A stretch of 64,000 nucleotides of DNA from Phascolarctobacterium sp. (GTDB lineage Bacteria > Bacillota > Negativicutes > Acidaminococcales > Acidaminococcaceae). How positions within the stretch are numbered: the stretch's first letter is position 1; every line of letters begins with the position of its first letter. This document shows positions 42,910-51,892 of the stretch, piece after piece. The DNA is taken from positions 79,281-143,280 of the forward strand of contig JAGAPX010000018.1 of the NCBI GenBank assembly GCA_017623055.1. The letters run 5' to 3'. Both the position numbers and the translations under genes were made by a program. The notes beneath the pieces were generated by a model that saw only the letters and a list, made by a program, of their open reading frames with translations, was not told where the DNA came from and did no database searches.

Positions 42910-43944
42910 ATGTACTGTTTCAATAGCGACTACACCGAAGGCTGTCATCCTGCCATTTTAGAAAAATTAGTAGCAACCAATATGGAGCAAACCACCGGCT
43001 ACGGTATGGACTCCTACTGCGACGAAGCTCGTGAGCTGATTAAAAAAGCTTGCAACCGTCCCGACGCAGACGTACATCTTTTAGTTGGTGGCACTCAAAC
43101 AAATTTAGTAGTAATCTCTGCAGCGCTGCGTCCCCACCAAGCAGTTCTTGCCAGCTTCCCCAGTCACATCAACACTCACGAAGCAGGCGCCATTGAACAC
43201 GGTGGCCACCGCGTTATTCCTTTGCAAACTGACGACGGCAAGCTGACCGCTGCCCAAATCGAAGCTGAATGGATTAAATACGATACTGATCCTGCCCGCG
43301 AGCATTGGGCGCAACCTAAACTGGTTTACATTTCCCAATCCACCGAAGTTGGCAGTATGTATAACAAGGCAGAGCTGGAAGCACTCTACGCAGTGTGCAA
43401 AAAATACGGCTTGTTCCTTTTCATTGACGGCGCTCGCCTTGGTTACGCTCTTGGCTCTCCCGATAGCGATTTAACCTTGGAGGACGTTGCCAACAACTGC
43501 GACGTGTTCTACATCGGTGGCACTAAATGTGGCTTGATGTTTGGCGAAGCAGTTGTTATTATGCACGACGCTTTGAAGCCGGACTTCCGCTCCATCGCAA
43601 AACAAAATGGTGCAATTTTGGCAAAAGGCCGTCTTTTGGGCGTACAATTTGGCGTTGTGATGAAGGATAATATGTATATCGAAATTTGTCGCCACGCAGT
43701 AGAGCAAGCCTACAAAGTACGTGATGCTTTCTTGGCACACGGCTTCAAATTTTTAGCAGATTCTCCCACCAACCAACAATTCGTAATTTTAACTCCCGCT
43801 CAATTTGAAAAACTGAGCGAAGAATTTGTTCTGAGCCTTATCGAATATCTGCCCGATGGTAATTACTGCGCTCGCGTTTGCACCAGCTGGGCAACTAAAG
43901 ATGAAGAAATCGACAAACTTATCGCTATGATTCCGGAGCTGTAA
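42910..43944 (+). CDS. ltaE: Low-specificity L-threonine aldolase (beta-eliminating lyase family)
   Basis: A 344-residue PLP enzyme that splits threonine or allo-threonine to glycine and acetaldehyde. Motifs: FNSDYTEGCHPAILEKL, LLVGGTQTNLVVISAAL, INTHEAGAIEHGGH, LFIDGARLGYALG, and FYIGGTKCGLMFGEAVV with the PLP lysine. It follows the dedA gene by one base, and azlC starts four bases later, so dedA-ltaE-azlC-azlD are probably one operon. GAGAAATAAA with AAGGAG lies before the ATG. Confidence 0.9.
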   Translation: MYCFNSDYTEGCHPAILEKLVATNMEQTTGYGMDSYCDEARELIKKACNRPDADVHLLVGGTQTNLVVISAALRPHQAVLASFPSHINTHEAGAIEHGGHRVIPLQTDDGKLTAAQIEAEWIKYDTDPAREHWAQPKLVYISQSTEVGSMYNKAELEALYAVCKKYGLFLFIDGARLGYALGSPDSDLTLEDVANNCDVFYIGGTKCGLMFGEAVVIMHDALKPDFRSIAKQNGAILAKGRLLGVQFGVVMKDNMYIEICRHAVEQAYKVRDAFLAHGFKFLADSPTNQQFVILTPAQFEKLSEEFVLSLIEYLPDGNYCARVCTSWATKDEEIDKLIAMIPEL

Positions 43945-43948
43945 GCTT

Positions 43949-44662
43949 ATGTCTACTTCTAACTTTAAGGCTGAATTTTTAGGAGGAGCGCGTGCAGGCG
44001 TACCTGTAGTCTTAGGCTTTATCCCTGTTGGCATCGCCTTTGGCATTATGGCTCGCCAAGCAGGCTTCGAAATTTGGCAGACCTGTGGATTTTCTGTTTT
44101 CGTTTACGCAGGAGCAAGTCAAATGATGACTGTAGGTATGTACGCCCAAGGCGCTAGCATAATCGCCATGGTTTTAGCTACCTTCCTCTTAAACTTTAGA
44201 CATTTAATCATGAGTACTTGCGTCTTTGAGCGCATTAAAGAATCCTCTTTCAAACAAAAGCTTATTGCAGGCTTTGGCGTGACCGATGAATCCTTTGCTC
44301 TTTTTACCACAGAACAAGAAGAAAGGTGCACCATCGCATATTTCATTGGTATGAACTGCGTTATGTACACCTCTTGGAACGTGGGAACTTTTATTGGAGC
44401 TATCGCTTCTGACTTTTTACCGGTAATCATCACCGCCAGCTTGGGTATTGCCCTTTACGCCATGTTCATAGGTCTTTTGGTTCCCAATCTTACCAACAAT
44501 TTCCGCTTGGGACTTTTGGTAATCTTGACCGCAATTTGCAACACGGTGCTTAGTCAGCTGATGCCTCCCAGTTGGGCGCTGATTATTTCTACCTTAGTAT
44601 GTGCCTTCATCGGCGTCTTTACCGTTGACCTTGACAGTAAGGAGGAATGCGCAGATGAATAA
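43949..44662 (+). CDS. azlC: Branched-chain amino acid exporter, large subunit AzlC
   Basis: A 237-residue inner-membrane protein with about seven hydrophobic segments. Motifs of AzlC are visible: PVVLGFIPVGIAFGIMARQA, GASQMMTVGMYAQGAS, NFRHLIMSTCVF and GFGVTDESFALFT. With AzlD it exports branched-chain amino acids. It starts with a GGAG ribosome site inside the aldolase end and overlaps azlD by eight bases. The position after a threonine aldolase suggests amino acid balance. Confidence 0.92.
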   Translation: MSTSNFKAEFLGGARAGVPVVLGFIPVGIAFGIMARQAGFEIWQTCGFSVFVYAGASQMMTVGMYAQGASIIAMVLATFLLNFRHLIMSTCVFERIKESSFKQKLIAGFGVTDESFALFTTEQEERCTIAYFIGMNCVMYTSWNVGTFIGAIASDFLPVIITASLGIALYAMFIGLLVPNLTNNFRLGLLVILTAICNTVLSQLMPPSWALIISTLVCAFIGVFTVDLDSKEECADE

Positions 44663-44966
44663 CACGGAATATTTACTTTTAGTTTTCGGTATGACCTTGG
44701 TAACTTACCTGCCTCGCATGCTCCCTTCCATCATCATTGATAAAATGCGTTTTGGAGCAGGCACGGAAAAGTTTTTAAGGCTCATTCCCTTTACCGCTAT
44801 TGCCTCCCTAATTTTCCCTGGAGTATTTTTCGTTGACGGAGCAAATCCTTTCATTGGCATTGCAGGTGCGCTGGTCGCAGGACTTTTAGCGTGGAGACGC
44901 TTCCCTGTTATGGTCTGCGTACTGGCGGCGATTGCAGTGAACTTTTTGCAATACTCTTTCTTATAA
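44655..44966 (+). CDS. azlD: Branched-chain amino acid exporter, small subunit AzlD
   Basis: A 103-residue membrane protein with about three or four segments. It has TLVTYLPRMLPSI, KFLRLIPFTAIASLIFPGVF and an ALVAGLLAWRRFPVM ending, as in AzlD. The ATG at 44655 follows GGAGGAATGC and matches the family; an earlier frame start at 44601 lies inside azlC. It partners AzlC. Confidence 0.92.
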   Translation: MNNTEYLLLVFGMTLVTYLPRMLPSIIIDKMRFGAGTEKFLRLIPFTAIASLIFPGVFFVDGANPFIGIAGALVAGLLAWRRFPVMVCVLAAIAVNFLQYSFL

Positions 44967-46154
44967 CTCTTTGAGCTGGGCGAGTACTTCGTCCAGCTTT
45001 TCTTGCCAATTGGGGCAAAAATCTGCGCCACCTTGAGCACCGTCAGGCTTACCTCCGCCGCGGCCGCCAAAGGTACCGTTTAACAGCTTAATGTAAGAGC
45101 GGCAGTCGCCTGCTGTATTTTTGCCTAAAGCTACAAAATAACTGATGCGTTCCGGTTGCACTGCCAAAACTACGCTGACAACATTTTCCAAAGCGCCAAG
45201 CTTGGGCATAAGGTTCTTACCATTCTTCGCATCATCTAAAACTAAATGCAAAAGCTTCGCGCCATCCGCACGAACTTCCGCCTCTGCCAAAGTTTCTTGG
45301 AGCTCAATATCAAGAAGCTTGGCAGTTTTTTCTTTTACCACTTCTACTAAATTAGAAATTTCTTCTTTCATCTTGGCAAAGCGTTCAGGCACCTCGTCAA
45401 CTTTGGAAGAAAGATTGGTCGCCAGATTATGGAGAATGTTATTTTTCTTAGCGTAATCTGCCATGGCACGAGCGCCACACAAAATCTCCAAACGTTGACC
45501 TTGCTTACGACGTTCTGCACGAATAATTTTCATACAGCCAACCATTCCCGTAAACGGAGGATGAGTTCCGCAACAAGTACAAACGTCAGCACCTTCTACC
45601 GCTACAATGCGAAGAATGCCTTTCAAATTAGCATTAAACTTACGCATGGGAAGCTTCGCTGCTTCTTCGCTTTCTAAATTCAAAACATTGATGGGACGAT
45701 TTTCCCAGATGATTGCGTTAGTAGCCTGTTCTACTTGTAAAAGCTCCTCTTCTGTCAAAGCTTTGTCCAAGTCTACAGTTACGAAGTCCTCGTTCATGTG
45801 AAAGCCAATATTTTGAGAATCAAAAAGCTTCCAGCACACGAAGGAAAGGATGTGCTCGCCACAATGTTGTTGCATTCTGTCAAGGCGTACTGCCCAATCC
45901 AAGGTTACAGTAACTTGCGCACCAACTTCCAGCGGTTGGTCACACTCATGGAAAATGCGGCCTTCCTTTTCGCTAGCGTGAAGCACGTTTACATCGTTAA
46001 TCTTTCCTCTATCACTTAACTGTCCGCCACCTTCGGGAAAGATGACAGTTCTATCAAGCTCCACCAAAAACTTGCCGTCTTTTTCCTCGCAGGCAAGTAC
46101 GGTAGCAGTACATTCTTTAAGCATTACGTTATCGTTATATAATTTATCGGTCAT
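44961..46154 (-). CDS. AlaX-like alanyl-tRNA editing protein with DHHA1 domain
   Basis: A 397-residue free-standing homologue of the editing part of alanyl-tRNA synthetase. The first 240 residues form the editing domain, with the zinc set HCGEH in MQQHCGEHILSF and CTCCGTH. The C-terminal DHHA1 domain ends GTFGGRGGGKPDGAQGG. No synthetase catalytic domain is present. It should hydrolyse Ser- or Gly-tRNA(Ala) mischarged products. GAGGAGG lies upstream of the ATG. The stop overlaps the azlD end by six bases in convergent orientation. Confidence 0.9.
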   Translation of the reverse strand: MTDKLYNDNVMLKECTATVLACEEKDGKFLVELDRTVIFPEGGGQLSDRGKINDVNVLHASEKEGRIFHECDQPLEVGAQVTVTLDWAVRLDRMQQHCGEHILSFVCWKLFDSQNIGFHMNEDFVTVDLDKALTEEELLQVEQATNAIIWENRPINVLNLESEEAAKLPMRKFNANLKGILRIVAVEGADVCTCCGTHPPFTGMVGCMKIIRAERRKQGQRLEILCGARAMADYAKKNNILHNLATNLSSKVDEVPERFAKMKEEISNLVEVVKEKTAKLLDIELQETLAEAEVRADGAKLLHLVLDDAKNGKNLMPKLGALENVVSVVLAVQPERISYFVALGKNTAGDCRSYIKLLNGTFGGRGGGKPDGAQGGADFCPNWQEKLDEVLAQLKEL

Positions 46155-46200
46155 GTTCTAACCTCCTCAGACATTCATTCTATCACTTTAACAGTATCTA

Positions 46201-46209
46201 TGTTATAAT
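46201..46209 (+). promoter_or_regulatory. Extended -10 promoter of the HAD gene
   Basis: TGT followed by TATAAT (46204-46209) lies 43 bases upstream of the HAD phosphatase ATG. A clear -35 is absent. Confidence 0.45.
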
Positions 46210-46251
46210 AGTTTTGTTGTTTAGGCAAATTTTCTCTAAGGAGTTTTAAAT

Positions 46252-46908
46252 ATGTTCAAAAATATTCTTTTCGATTTAGACGGAACCCTAACTGATTCTG
46301 CTGAAGGCATTACCAAAAGTATGCAGGCAGCACTACTTGCCATTGGCATTGACGAACCTGATTTAAACGAGCTGAAAAAATTTATCGGACCGCCTCTGCG
46401 TGGTAGCATGGTTAAATTTTACAACTCCACTCCTGACGAAGTACAAAAGGCTCTAGAAGTTTATCGTGAACGCTACACCAGAGTTGGCTGGGCAGAAAAT
46501 AAAGCTTACCCCGGAATGGTGGAGCTTTGTCGAGATTTGCAAGCCGCAGGCTTTAGAACTGGTATGTGCACCGCAAAACCGGAGTTCTTCGCCGTACCTA
46601 TTGCAGAAAAATTTGGTTTTAAGCCTTATTTAGAGACCATTACTGGCGCAACCCTTGACGGCAGTATGGATGACAAAGCCCAAGTTGTAGAACTTTCCTT
46701 GAAAAAATGGAACATCCTTACGGAAGAAGATAAAGCTGTTACCGTACTCGTAGGCGATAAATCCATGGACGTACTGGCAGCTCACGCCAACGGCATCAAA
46801 TGTATAGGCGTAGGCTACGGCTTCGGCTCTTACGAAGAGCTTTCCGAAGCAGGCGCAGATTATTATGTAGAAACAGTGGAAGATTTACGCAAATTCTTCC
46901 TTAAATAA
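46252..46908 (+). CDS. HAD-family phosphatase, phosphoglycolate phosphatase-like
   Basis: A 218-residue HAD hydrolase with a helical cap. Motif I is LFDLDGTLTDSAEGIT, motif II is GMCTAKP (Thr in CTAK), and motifs III/IV are VGDKSMDVLAAHANGIKCIG. It resembles Gph and PpaX-type enzymes, with a cap insertion after motif I. The substrate is not clear from sequence. AAGGAG precedes the ATG. It is a single gene before a terminator. Confidence 0.88.
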   Translation: MFKNILFDLDGTLTDSAEGITKSMQAALLAIGIDEPDLNELKKFIGPPLRGSMVKFYNSTPDEVQKALEVYRERYTRVGWAENKAYPGMVELCRDLQAAGFRTGMCTAKPEFFAVPIAEKFGFKPYLETITGATLDGSMDDKAQVVELSLKKWNILTEEDKAVTVLVGDKSMDVLAAHANGIKCIGVGYGFGSYEELSEAGADYYVETVEDLRKFFLK

Positions 46909-46914
46909 AAATTT

Positions 46915-46947
46915 AGAGCACCTCACATAAGTGAAGTGCTCTTTTTG
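46915..46947. terminator. Bidirectional terminator between the HAD gene and pth
   Basis: AGAGCAC/GTGCTCT plus TCAC/GTGA around ATAA, followed by TTTTTG. It lies between convergent genes. Confidence 0.85.
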
Positions 46948-46948
46948 T

Positions 46949-47599
46949 TTACTTTGTTTCTTCTGCCTTAACTTCAACACCATCTTCAGTCTTAGGTGCT
47001 TCCTCTTTTTTAGGCTTCTCTTTTTTCGGTTTGGGAGGCTTCTTGTTGTACTCGTTCATTACAGCATCAATATCCTCTTTCACCCAACGCTCCAAAGCAT
47101 CTGCCATTTTCTTAACAGCTTCTTCGATGGCAGTCTTTTCTTCGCCAGCAAAGGGCTTCAACACGTGACTGATTACTGCCTTGCCATTACGAGCAGGGTG
47201 GCTGATGCCAATTTTAAAACGAGGGAACTCGTCAGTACCCAAATGCTCTTGAATAGATTTAATGCCATTGTGACCACCGGCACTACCTTTTTTGCGAATA
47301 CGCAGTTGACCAACGGGTAAATCCAAATCGTCTTGGATGACAGCAATCTCTTCATTGGCAAGATTGTAGTAATTAGCGTAAGCACCTACAGCAATACCGC
47401 TAAGATTCATATAAGTAGTAGGTTTAATGAGCATAATTTTTTCCGGCGCACGATACTCTGCGAACATAGCGTTCTTATCGGTGCGGTTAAAGCTTACACC
47501 CCAACGCTTCGCCAGCTCGTCCACAACCATAAAGCCAATGTTGTGCCGAGTGTTCTCGTACTCTTTGCCAATATTTCCCAAACCAACGATAAGTTTCAT
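46949..47599 (-). CDS. pth: Peptidyl-tRNA hydrolase Pth with a charged C-terminal tail
   Basis: Recycles peptidyl-tRNAs dropped from ribosomes. The 216 residues have IVGLGNIGKEYENTRHNIGF with the catalytic His, LIKPTTYMNLSG, and GGHNGIKSIQEHLG. Family members end near residue 185. Here about 30 extra residues follow, dominated by lysine, proline and glutamate (KKPPKPKKEKPKKEEAP). It closes the prs-pda-pth group, as pth follows prs in B. subtilis. Confidence 0.94.
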   Translation of the reverse strand: MKLIVGLGNIGKEYENTRHNIGFMVVDELAKRWGVSFNRTDKNAMFAEYRAPEKIMLIKPTTYMNLSGIAVGAYANYYNLANEEIAVIQDDLDLPVGQLRIRKKGSAGGHNGIKSIQEHLGTDEFPRFKIGISHPARNGKAVISHVLKPFAGEEKTAIEEAVKKMADALERWVKEDIDAVMNEYNKKPPKPKKEKPKKEEAPKTEDGVEVKAEETK

Positions 47600-47719
47600 T
47601 TCTATTTCCTCTCTATGTCAAAGTTAATTATTTATTTCTTAATTAGAATGAGATAATGCTATCATAAAATTTATCATAAAGCAATTTATAATTTTCCACT
47701 CATAAGGAAACACTTTACA

Positions 47720-48514
47720 TTACTTATGCAATAATTCATCAATGGTGACAAACTCATATCCACGACTGTGCAACTCGTCAATAATGAGCGCCGTCGCCTC
47801 GACAGTTTGTTCCCGTGAAGCAGTTTGTGCAGGCGCGTCCCCATCATGCAGTAAAACAATGGCTCCGGGTGCAACGTTCTTGCACACACGATTAGCAATT
47901 TCCTGCGCACCGGGGTTTGTCCAATCGCGAGGAATAACGCTCCAATTCACAACCTTTAGTCCTGCGTCAGAAGCAGCTTCCATAACTGCCCAATCCCTAA
48001 AGCCGTGGGGTGGGCGCAGGTATTTTACAGGCTTACCTGTTAATTCTTCAAGAAGCTTCTTCCCACGCAAAATATTTCCCACAAGTTCTTGCCCACTTAG
48101 CTTGAGAAAATCCTTGTGTTCTTCGGCGTGAAGCGCTACTTCGTGCCCCTTACTTGTAACAAGCGTAACAACCTCTGGATTTTTGGCCGCATTATTTCCC
48201 ACTATAAAAAACGTTGCTTTTACTTGCTTCTCTTCCAAAACGGCAAGTAGTTTTTGCGTATAAGGAGGGTATGGTCCATCATCAAAGGTGAGTGCCACAA
48301 GCTTCTTGCCATTAGGAACTTGCACGCTCGTAATGGTTTCCCCATAAAAGCTGTTACCGGGAAGCACTGCCATTAAAAGCAAGCCACCACCAATCCCCAG
48401 TGATAAAATTGCCGAAATTAGTGCCGTTCTCTTGCGAATAAGTTGCAAATTCCCAAGCCAGAGCATCGCAACTGCCAATATTCCTGTTACTAATAAAACG
48501 TAAATCAATCTCAT
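47720..48514 (-). CDS. Polysaccharide deacetylase (NodB domain), membrane anchored
   Basis: About 264 residues. Two hydrophobic segments (residues about 3-22 and 30-55) precede the NodB domain, which has TFDDGPYPPYT, the metal-binding HAEEH, RPPHGFRDW and VLLHDGD. It should deacetylate an extracytoplasmic sugar polymer such as peptidoglycan. I choose the ATG at 48514 with AGGAT upstream, because the longer reading to 48547 overlaps the prs terminator. Some residues differ from the usual HxxxH spacing only slightly; the active site looks complete. Confidence 0.85.
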   Translation of the reverse strand: MRLIYVLLVTGILAVAMLWLGNLQLIRKRTALISAILSLGIGGGLLLMAVLPGNSFYGETITSVQVPNGKKLVALTFDDGPYPPYTQKLLAVLEEKQVKATFFIVGNNAAKNPEVVTLVTSKGHEVALHAEEHKDFLKLSGQELVGNILRGKKLLEELTGKPVKYLRPPHGFRDWAVMEAASDAGLKVVNWSVIPRDWTNPGAQEIANRVCKNVAPGAIVLLHDGDAPAQTASREQTVEATALIIDELHSRGYEFVTIDELLHK

Positions 48515-48532
48515 ATAAACTATCCTATACAA

Positions 48533-48562
48533 GAAAAGGCTTGCCAAACGGCAAGCCTTTTA
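48533..48562 (-). terminator. Terminator after prs
   Basis: AAAGGCTTGCC/GGCAAGCCTTT with an AAAC loop, followed on the minus strand by TCTTG. It separates the ispE-to-prs operon from the deacetylase. Confidence 0.8.
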
Positions 48563-48579
48563 AAATTTTAAGCTAAAAC

Positions 48580-49539
48580 TTATTTGTTGGTATCAAACAA
48601 TTGGCTCACAGACCATTCGTTATAAATGCGCAGTACAGTTTCAGCCAAAATCGGTGCGATGGTCAGCACTTTAATTTTCGGATGAACTTTGTTGGGCGGC
48701 AGAGGAATGGTGTTGGTAACAACCAATTCAGTGATATCGGATTGAGCAATGCGGCTCAATGCAGGGTCAGTAAGAATGGGGTGAGTGCAGCAAGCATAGA
48801 TATCTTTCGCACCAAATTTTTTCAGAGCGCGAGCAGCTTCAGTCAAGGAGCCTGCGGTATCTACCATATCGTCAACCATAATGCAGTTTTTGCCTGCAAC
48901 GTCGCCGATAAGGTTCATAACTTCTGCAACACCGGGTTCCGGACGACGTTTGTCGATAATTGCCAGAGGAGCGTTCAACAGGTCAGCAAATTTGCGAGCG
49001 CGACCTACGCCACCCAAGTCCGGGGAAACAACGATAACGTCTTCCAAGTTCTTTTCTTTAATGTATTCAGCCATGGTGGGAGCACCGGGCATATGGTCAA
49101 AGGGAATATTGAAGAAGCCTTGAATTTGTGCAGCGTGCAAGTCAATGGTAACAACGCGGGTTACGCCTGCAGCTTCCAGCAAATCAGCCATCAATTTTGC
49201 AGTGATAGGTTCGCGACCACGAGCTTTGCGGTCTTGGCGAGCATAGCCATAGTAAGGAATAACTGCGGTGATATGGTTAGCAGAAGCGCGTTTGAAAGCG
49301 TCAACCATAATCAAAAGTTCCATTACGTTATCATTAACGCTGGGACCGCAGGTGGGTTGTACGATAAATACGTCTTTACCACGTACGCTTTCGTTAATCA
49401 TTACTTGAACTTCGCCATTATTGAAACGGTTAATCACTGCGTCACCAACAGTGGTGCCAAGATATGCAGCGATTTCACGTGCTAAATCAGGATTTGCGTT
49501 ACCAGTGAAAATTTTGAATTTGTTTACATCATTTAACAT
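48580..49539 (-). CDS. prs: Ribose-phosphate pyrophosphokinase Prs
   Basis: Makes PRPP from ribose-5-phosphate and ATP, feeding purines, pyrimidines, histidine and tryptophan. The 319 residues match the normal length. Motifs: FKIFTGNANPDLAREIAAYL, RGKDVFIVQPTCG, YYGYARQDRKARGREPITAK, ITAKLMADLLEAAG, and the PRPP signature CIMVDDMVDTAGSLTEAA. GGAGGG is before the ATG. It ends the ispE-gntR-purR-glmU transcription group. Confidence 0.97.
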   Translation of the reverse strand: MLNDVNKFKIFTGNANPDLAREIAAYLGTTVGDAVINRFNNGEVQVMINESVRGKDVFIVQPTCGPSVNDNVMELLIMVDAFKRASANHITAVIPYYGYARQDRKARGREPITAKLMADLLEAAGVTRVVTIDLHAAQIQGFFNIPFDHMPGAPTMAEYIKEKNLEDVIVVSPDLGGVGRARKFADLLNAPLAIIDKRRPEPGVAEVMNLIGDVAGKNCIMVDDMVDTAGSLTEAARALKKFGAKDIYACCTHPILTDPALSRIAQSDITELVVTNTIPLPPNKVHPKIKVLTIAPILAETVLRIYNEWSVSQLFDTNK

Positions 49540-49647
49540 GCCCTAATCCCTCCAAATTGAACAGTAATAACATGTCCTTCTCTTCGTTAATTATACCCTA
49601 AGCCAATTGCTTCTACAAGTCATTTTAGACTTAATTGACTAAATCCT

Positions 49648-51018
49648 TTAGCTTTGGCGTTGTTTTTCTGCCCAGCCTTCGTAATTTTTTTGTTTTGCAC
49701 GGGCAATACCCAAAGCATTTTCCGGAACTTCCTTGGTAATGGTAGAACCTGCGCCAATGTAGCTGCCTTGTTTAACAGTTACAGGAGCAACAAGATTAGT
49801 ATTGCAGCCTACAAAAACATTATCTTCTACAATGGTGCGATGTTTTTTCTTGCCATCGTAGTTAACGGTAATGCAACCGCAACCCATGTTCACGCCACTG
49901 CCAATATCGCTATCGCCAATGTAAGTGAGGTGGGGCAGTTTAGAGCCAACACCAACGTTGGAGTTTTTAACTTCTACAAAGTTACCAATCTTAACTTTGT
50001 CGCTGATTACGGTATCAGGACGCAGATGCACGTAAGGACCAACGGTTACGCCATTGCCAACTTCGCAATCATGACCATAAACAAATTGCATATGGGTATC
50101 GTTGCCAATCTTTACGTTAGTAAGACGCACGTTGGGACCAACTTCGCAGTCTTCGCCAATTTCGGTAGCGCCTTCCAGCCAAGTGTAGGGATAGATGATG
50201 GTATCCGTACCAATTTTAACGGAGCCTTCGATAAAGGTGCTTGCCGGATCCATAATGGTTACCCCCGCATCCATCAGCTTATCTAAAATGCGGTTACGCA
50301 TTACGCCTTCTGCAACAGCAAGCTGTTTACGAGAGTTAATGCCCATAACCATATCGCTATCTTCAGTTACAACGCCGCCAACTTTTTCGCCACGTTCATT
50401 TAATTTAGAAAGCACGTCAGTCAGATAGTATTCGCCTTGAGCGTTGTTGCAGGTTAAGGTTGCCAGCACGTCAAACATCAAGGGACATTCAATGCAGTAA
50501 ATACCGGTGTTAATTTCTTTAATAAGTTTTTGTTCAGCAGTTGCGTCTTTTTCTTCTACAATGCCAAGCACATTGCCAGCTTCGTCACGCACAATACGTC
50601 CGTAGCCATAGGGATTTTCCATTACCGCAGTCAGTACGGTAGCAGCAGCACCGCTTTCCTTGTGACCTGCGTAGAACTTTTTCAGTTCTTCGCCATCAAG
50701 GAGCGGAGTATCACCACACAAAATCATAGCAGTACCGGTAAAGCCAGCCAAAGCTTCTTTAGTTTGCATAACTGCGTGACCAGTACCAAGTTGTTCAGCT
50801 TGCAGGGCAATCTTGCCTTGGTCGCCAACCATTTTTTCTACTAATTCTGCGCCGTGACCAATAATCACAACCTTTTCATCTGCACCAGCTACGGTAGCAG
50901 CGTCAATAACGTGTTGCAGCATTTCTTTGCCGCCAACTTTATGTAAAACCTTAGGCAGTTTACTACGCATGCGAGTACCCTTGCCTGCAGCCAAAATTAC
51001 AGCAATAAGTTCAGACAT
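49648..51018 (-). CDS. glmU: GlmU, bifunctional N-acetylglucosamine-1-phosphate uridyltransferase / acetyltransferase
   Basis: Makes UDP-GlcNAc for peptidoglycan. The 456 residues begin with the uridyltransferase motif VILAAGKGTRMRSKLPKVLH and LCGDTPLL. From about residue 250 comes the left-handed beta-helix acetyltransferase domain with hexapeptide repeats, for example GSKLPHLTYIGDSDIGSGVN and MGCGCITVNYDGKKKHRTIV. GAAAGGGG lies before the ATG. It sits between purR and prs, the B. subtilis order. Confidence 0.97.
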   Translation of the reverse strand: MSELIAVILAAGKGTRMRSKLPKVLHKVGGKEMLQHVIDAATVAGADEKVVIIGHGAELVEKMVGDQGKIALQAEQLGTGHAVMQTKEALAGFTGTAMILCGDTPLLDGEELKKFYAGHKESGAAATVLTAVMENPYGYGRIVRDEAGNVLGIVEEKDATAEQKLIKEINTGIYCIECPLMFDVLATLTCNNAQGEYYLTDVLSKLNERGEKVGGVVTEDSDMVMGINSRKQLAVAEGVMRNRILDKLMDAGVTIMDPASTFIEGSVKIGTDTIIYPYTWLEGATEIGEDCEVGPNVRLTNVKIGNDTHMQFVYGHDCEVGNGVTVGPYVHLRPDTVISDKVKIGNFVEVKNSNVGVGSKLPHLTYIGDSDIGSGVNMGCGCITVNYDGKKKHRTIVEDNVFVGCNTNLVAPVTVKQGSYIGAGSTITKEVPENALGIARAKQKNYEGWAEKQRQS

Positions 51019-51033
51019 TTTCTTGCCCCTTTC

Positions 51034-51846
51034 TTAACCTAAAATAGGTTCAATGGTAACCTTACGAGCTTCTTCGTCCACATCATACAGACGGAAGAAA
51101 GCAGTGTAATCATCTATTAATTTATTTTCCGGAGTAGCAGTTTCGATAAGGAAAGCCTTGCCTACAACAGTAGCGCCTACCTCCCCTGCCAGTTCCACCA
51201 TACCACGGGCAGTACCGCCAGCTTTCATGACATCGTCTACGATAAGCACCTTGCTACCAGGTTGCAGCACGCGCTTGGGCAATGCCATGGTACGAATATT
51301 TTTGCGGGAACCACTTACGTAGTTAATATTCACAGTGGGGCCTTCGGTAATGTAATTATCGTGACGCGCCATTACCAAAGGTATGTTAAAGGCACGTGCC
51401 ACCAAAAACGCCAAAGAAATACCACGGGTTTCCACAGTCATAACATAATCAGGTGCCAAATGTTTCAGGCGATTTAAAAAGACTTCGCCCAATCTAACAA
51501 CAGTCTGCGGCTCACACAGTATATCGGTAACGTAAAGCATGCCGCCTGCCAAAATTCTATCGGGAGAAGCAAGCTTCACTGCCAATTCCTGCAAAAATTT
51601 GTTATCGTCTTCCACTCTACGTCCGGGAATAAAGCGTACGCCACCGGCAGCACCGGAAATAGTTTCCACTTTACCCAAGCCAAACAGTTCCAAGCCTGTT
51701 TTTACAGCCAAAACGTCTTCACTTAAAGTAGATTTTGCAACTTCAAACTTCTTGCAAAAATAGGAAAACGAAAATAAATGTTGGGGATGATCCACCAAAA
51801 TTTTGGTTAAGGCAACCACACGCTCCATTCTTTTAGCTCTTCCCAT
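51034..51846 (-). CDS. purR: Purine operon repressor PurR
   Basis: DNA-binding repressor of purine genes, 270 residues. The N-terminal winged helix RVVALTKILVDHPQHLFSF is followed by a PRPP-binding phosphoribosyltransferase-like domain with KVLIVDDVMKAGGTARGMVE. In B. subtilis PurR binds PurBoxes and is released by PRPP. A perfect PurBox precedes purC in this window. It lies between the MobA-like gene and glmU, as in Bacillus except for the inserted genes. AAGAGGG is upstream of the ATG. Confidence 0.95.
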   Translation of the reverse strand: MGRAKRMERVVALTKILVDHPQHLFSFSYFCKKFEVAKSTLSEDVLAVKTGLELFGLGKVETISGAAGGVRFIPGRRVEDDNKFLQELAVKLASPDRILAGGMLYVTDILCEPQTVVRLGEVFLNRLKHLAPDYVMTVETRGISLAFLVARAFNIPLVMARHDNYITEGPTVNINYVSGSRKNIRTMALPKRVLQPGSKVLIVDDVMKAGGTARGMVELAGEVGATVVGKAFLIETATPENKLIDDYTAFFRLYDVDEEARKVTIEPILG

Positions 51847-51892
51847 AATCGCCCTCTTTTCTAAAATTTATTTTACTTGTAAAAAGTTAGTT

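Noticed and set aside
49470..49490. Second parS candidate in prs
   Set aside because: The sequence around CACGTG (TTTCACGTGCTAAA) matches only one arm and lies in a coding region.
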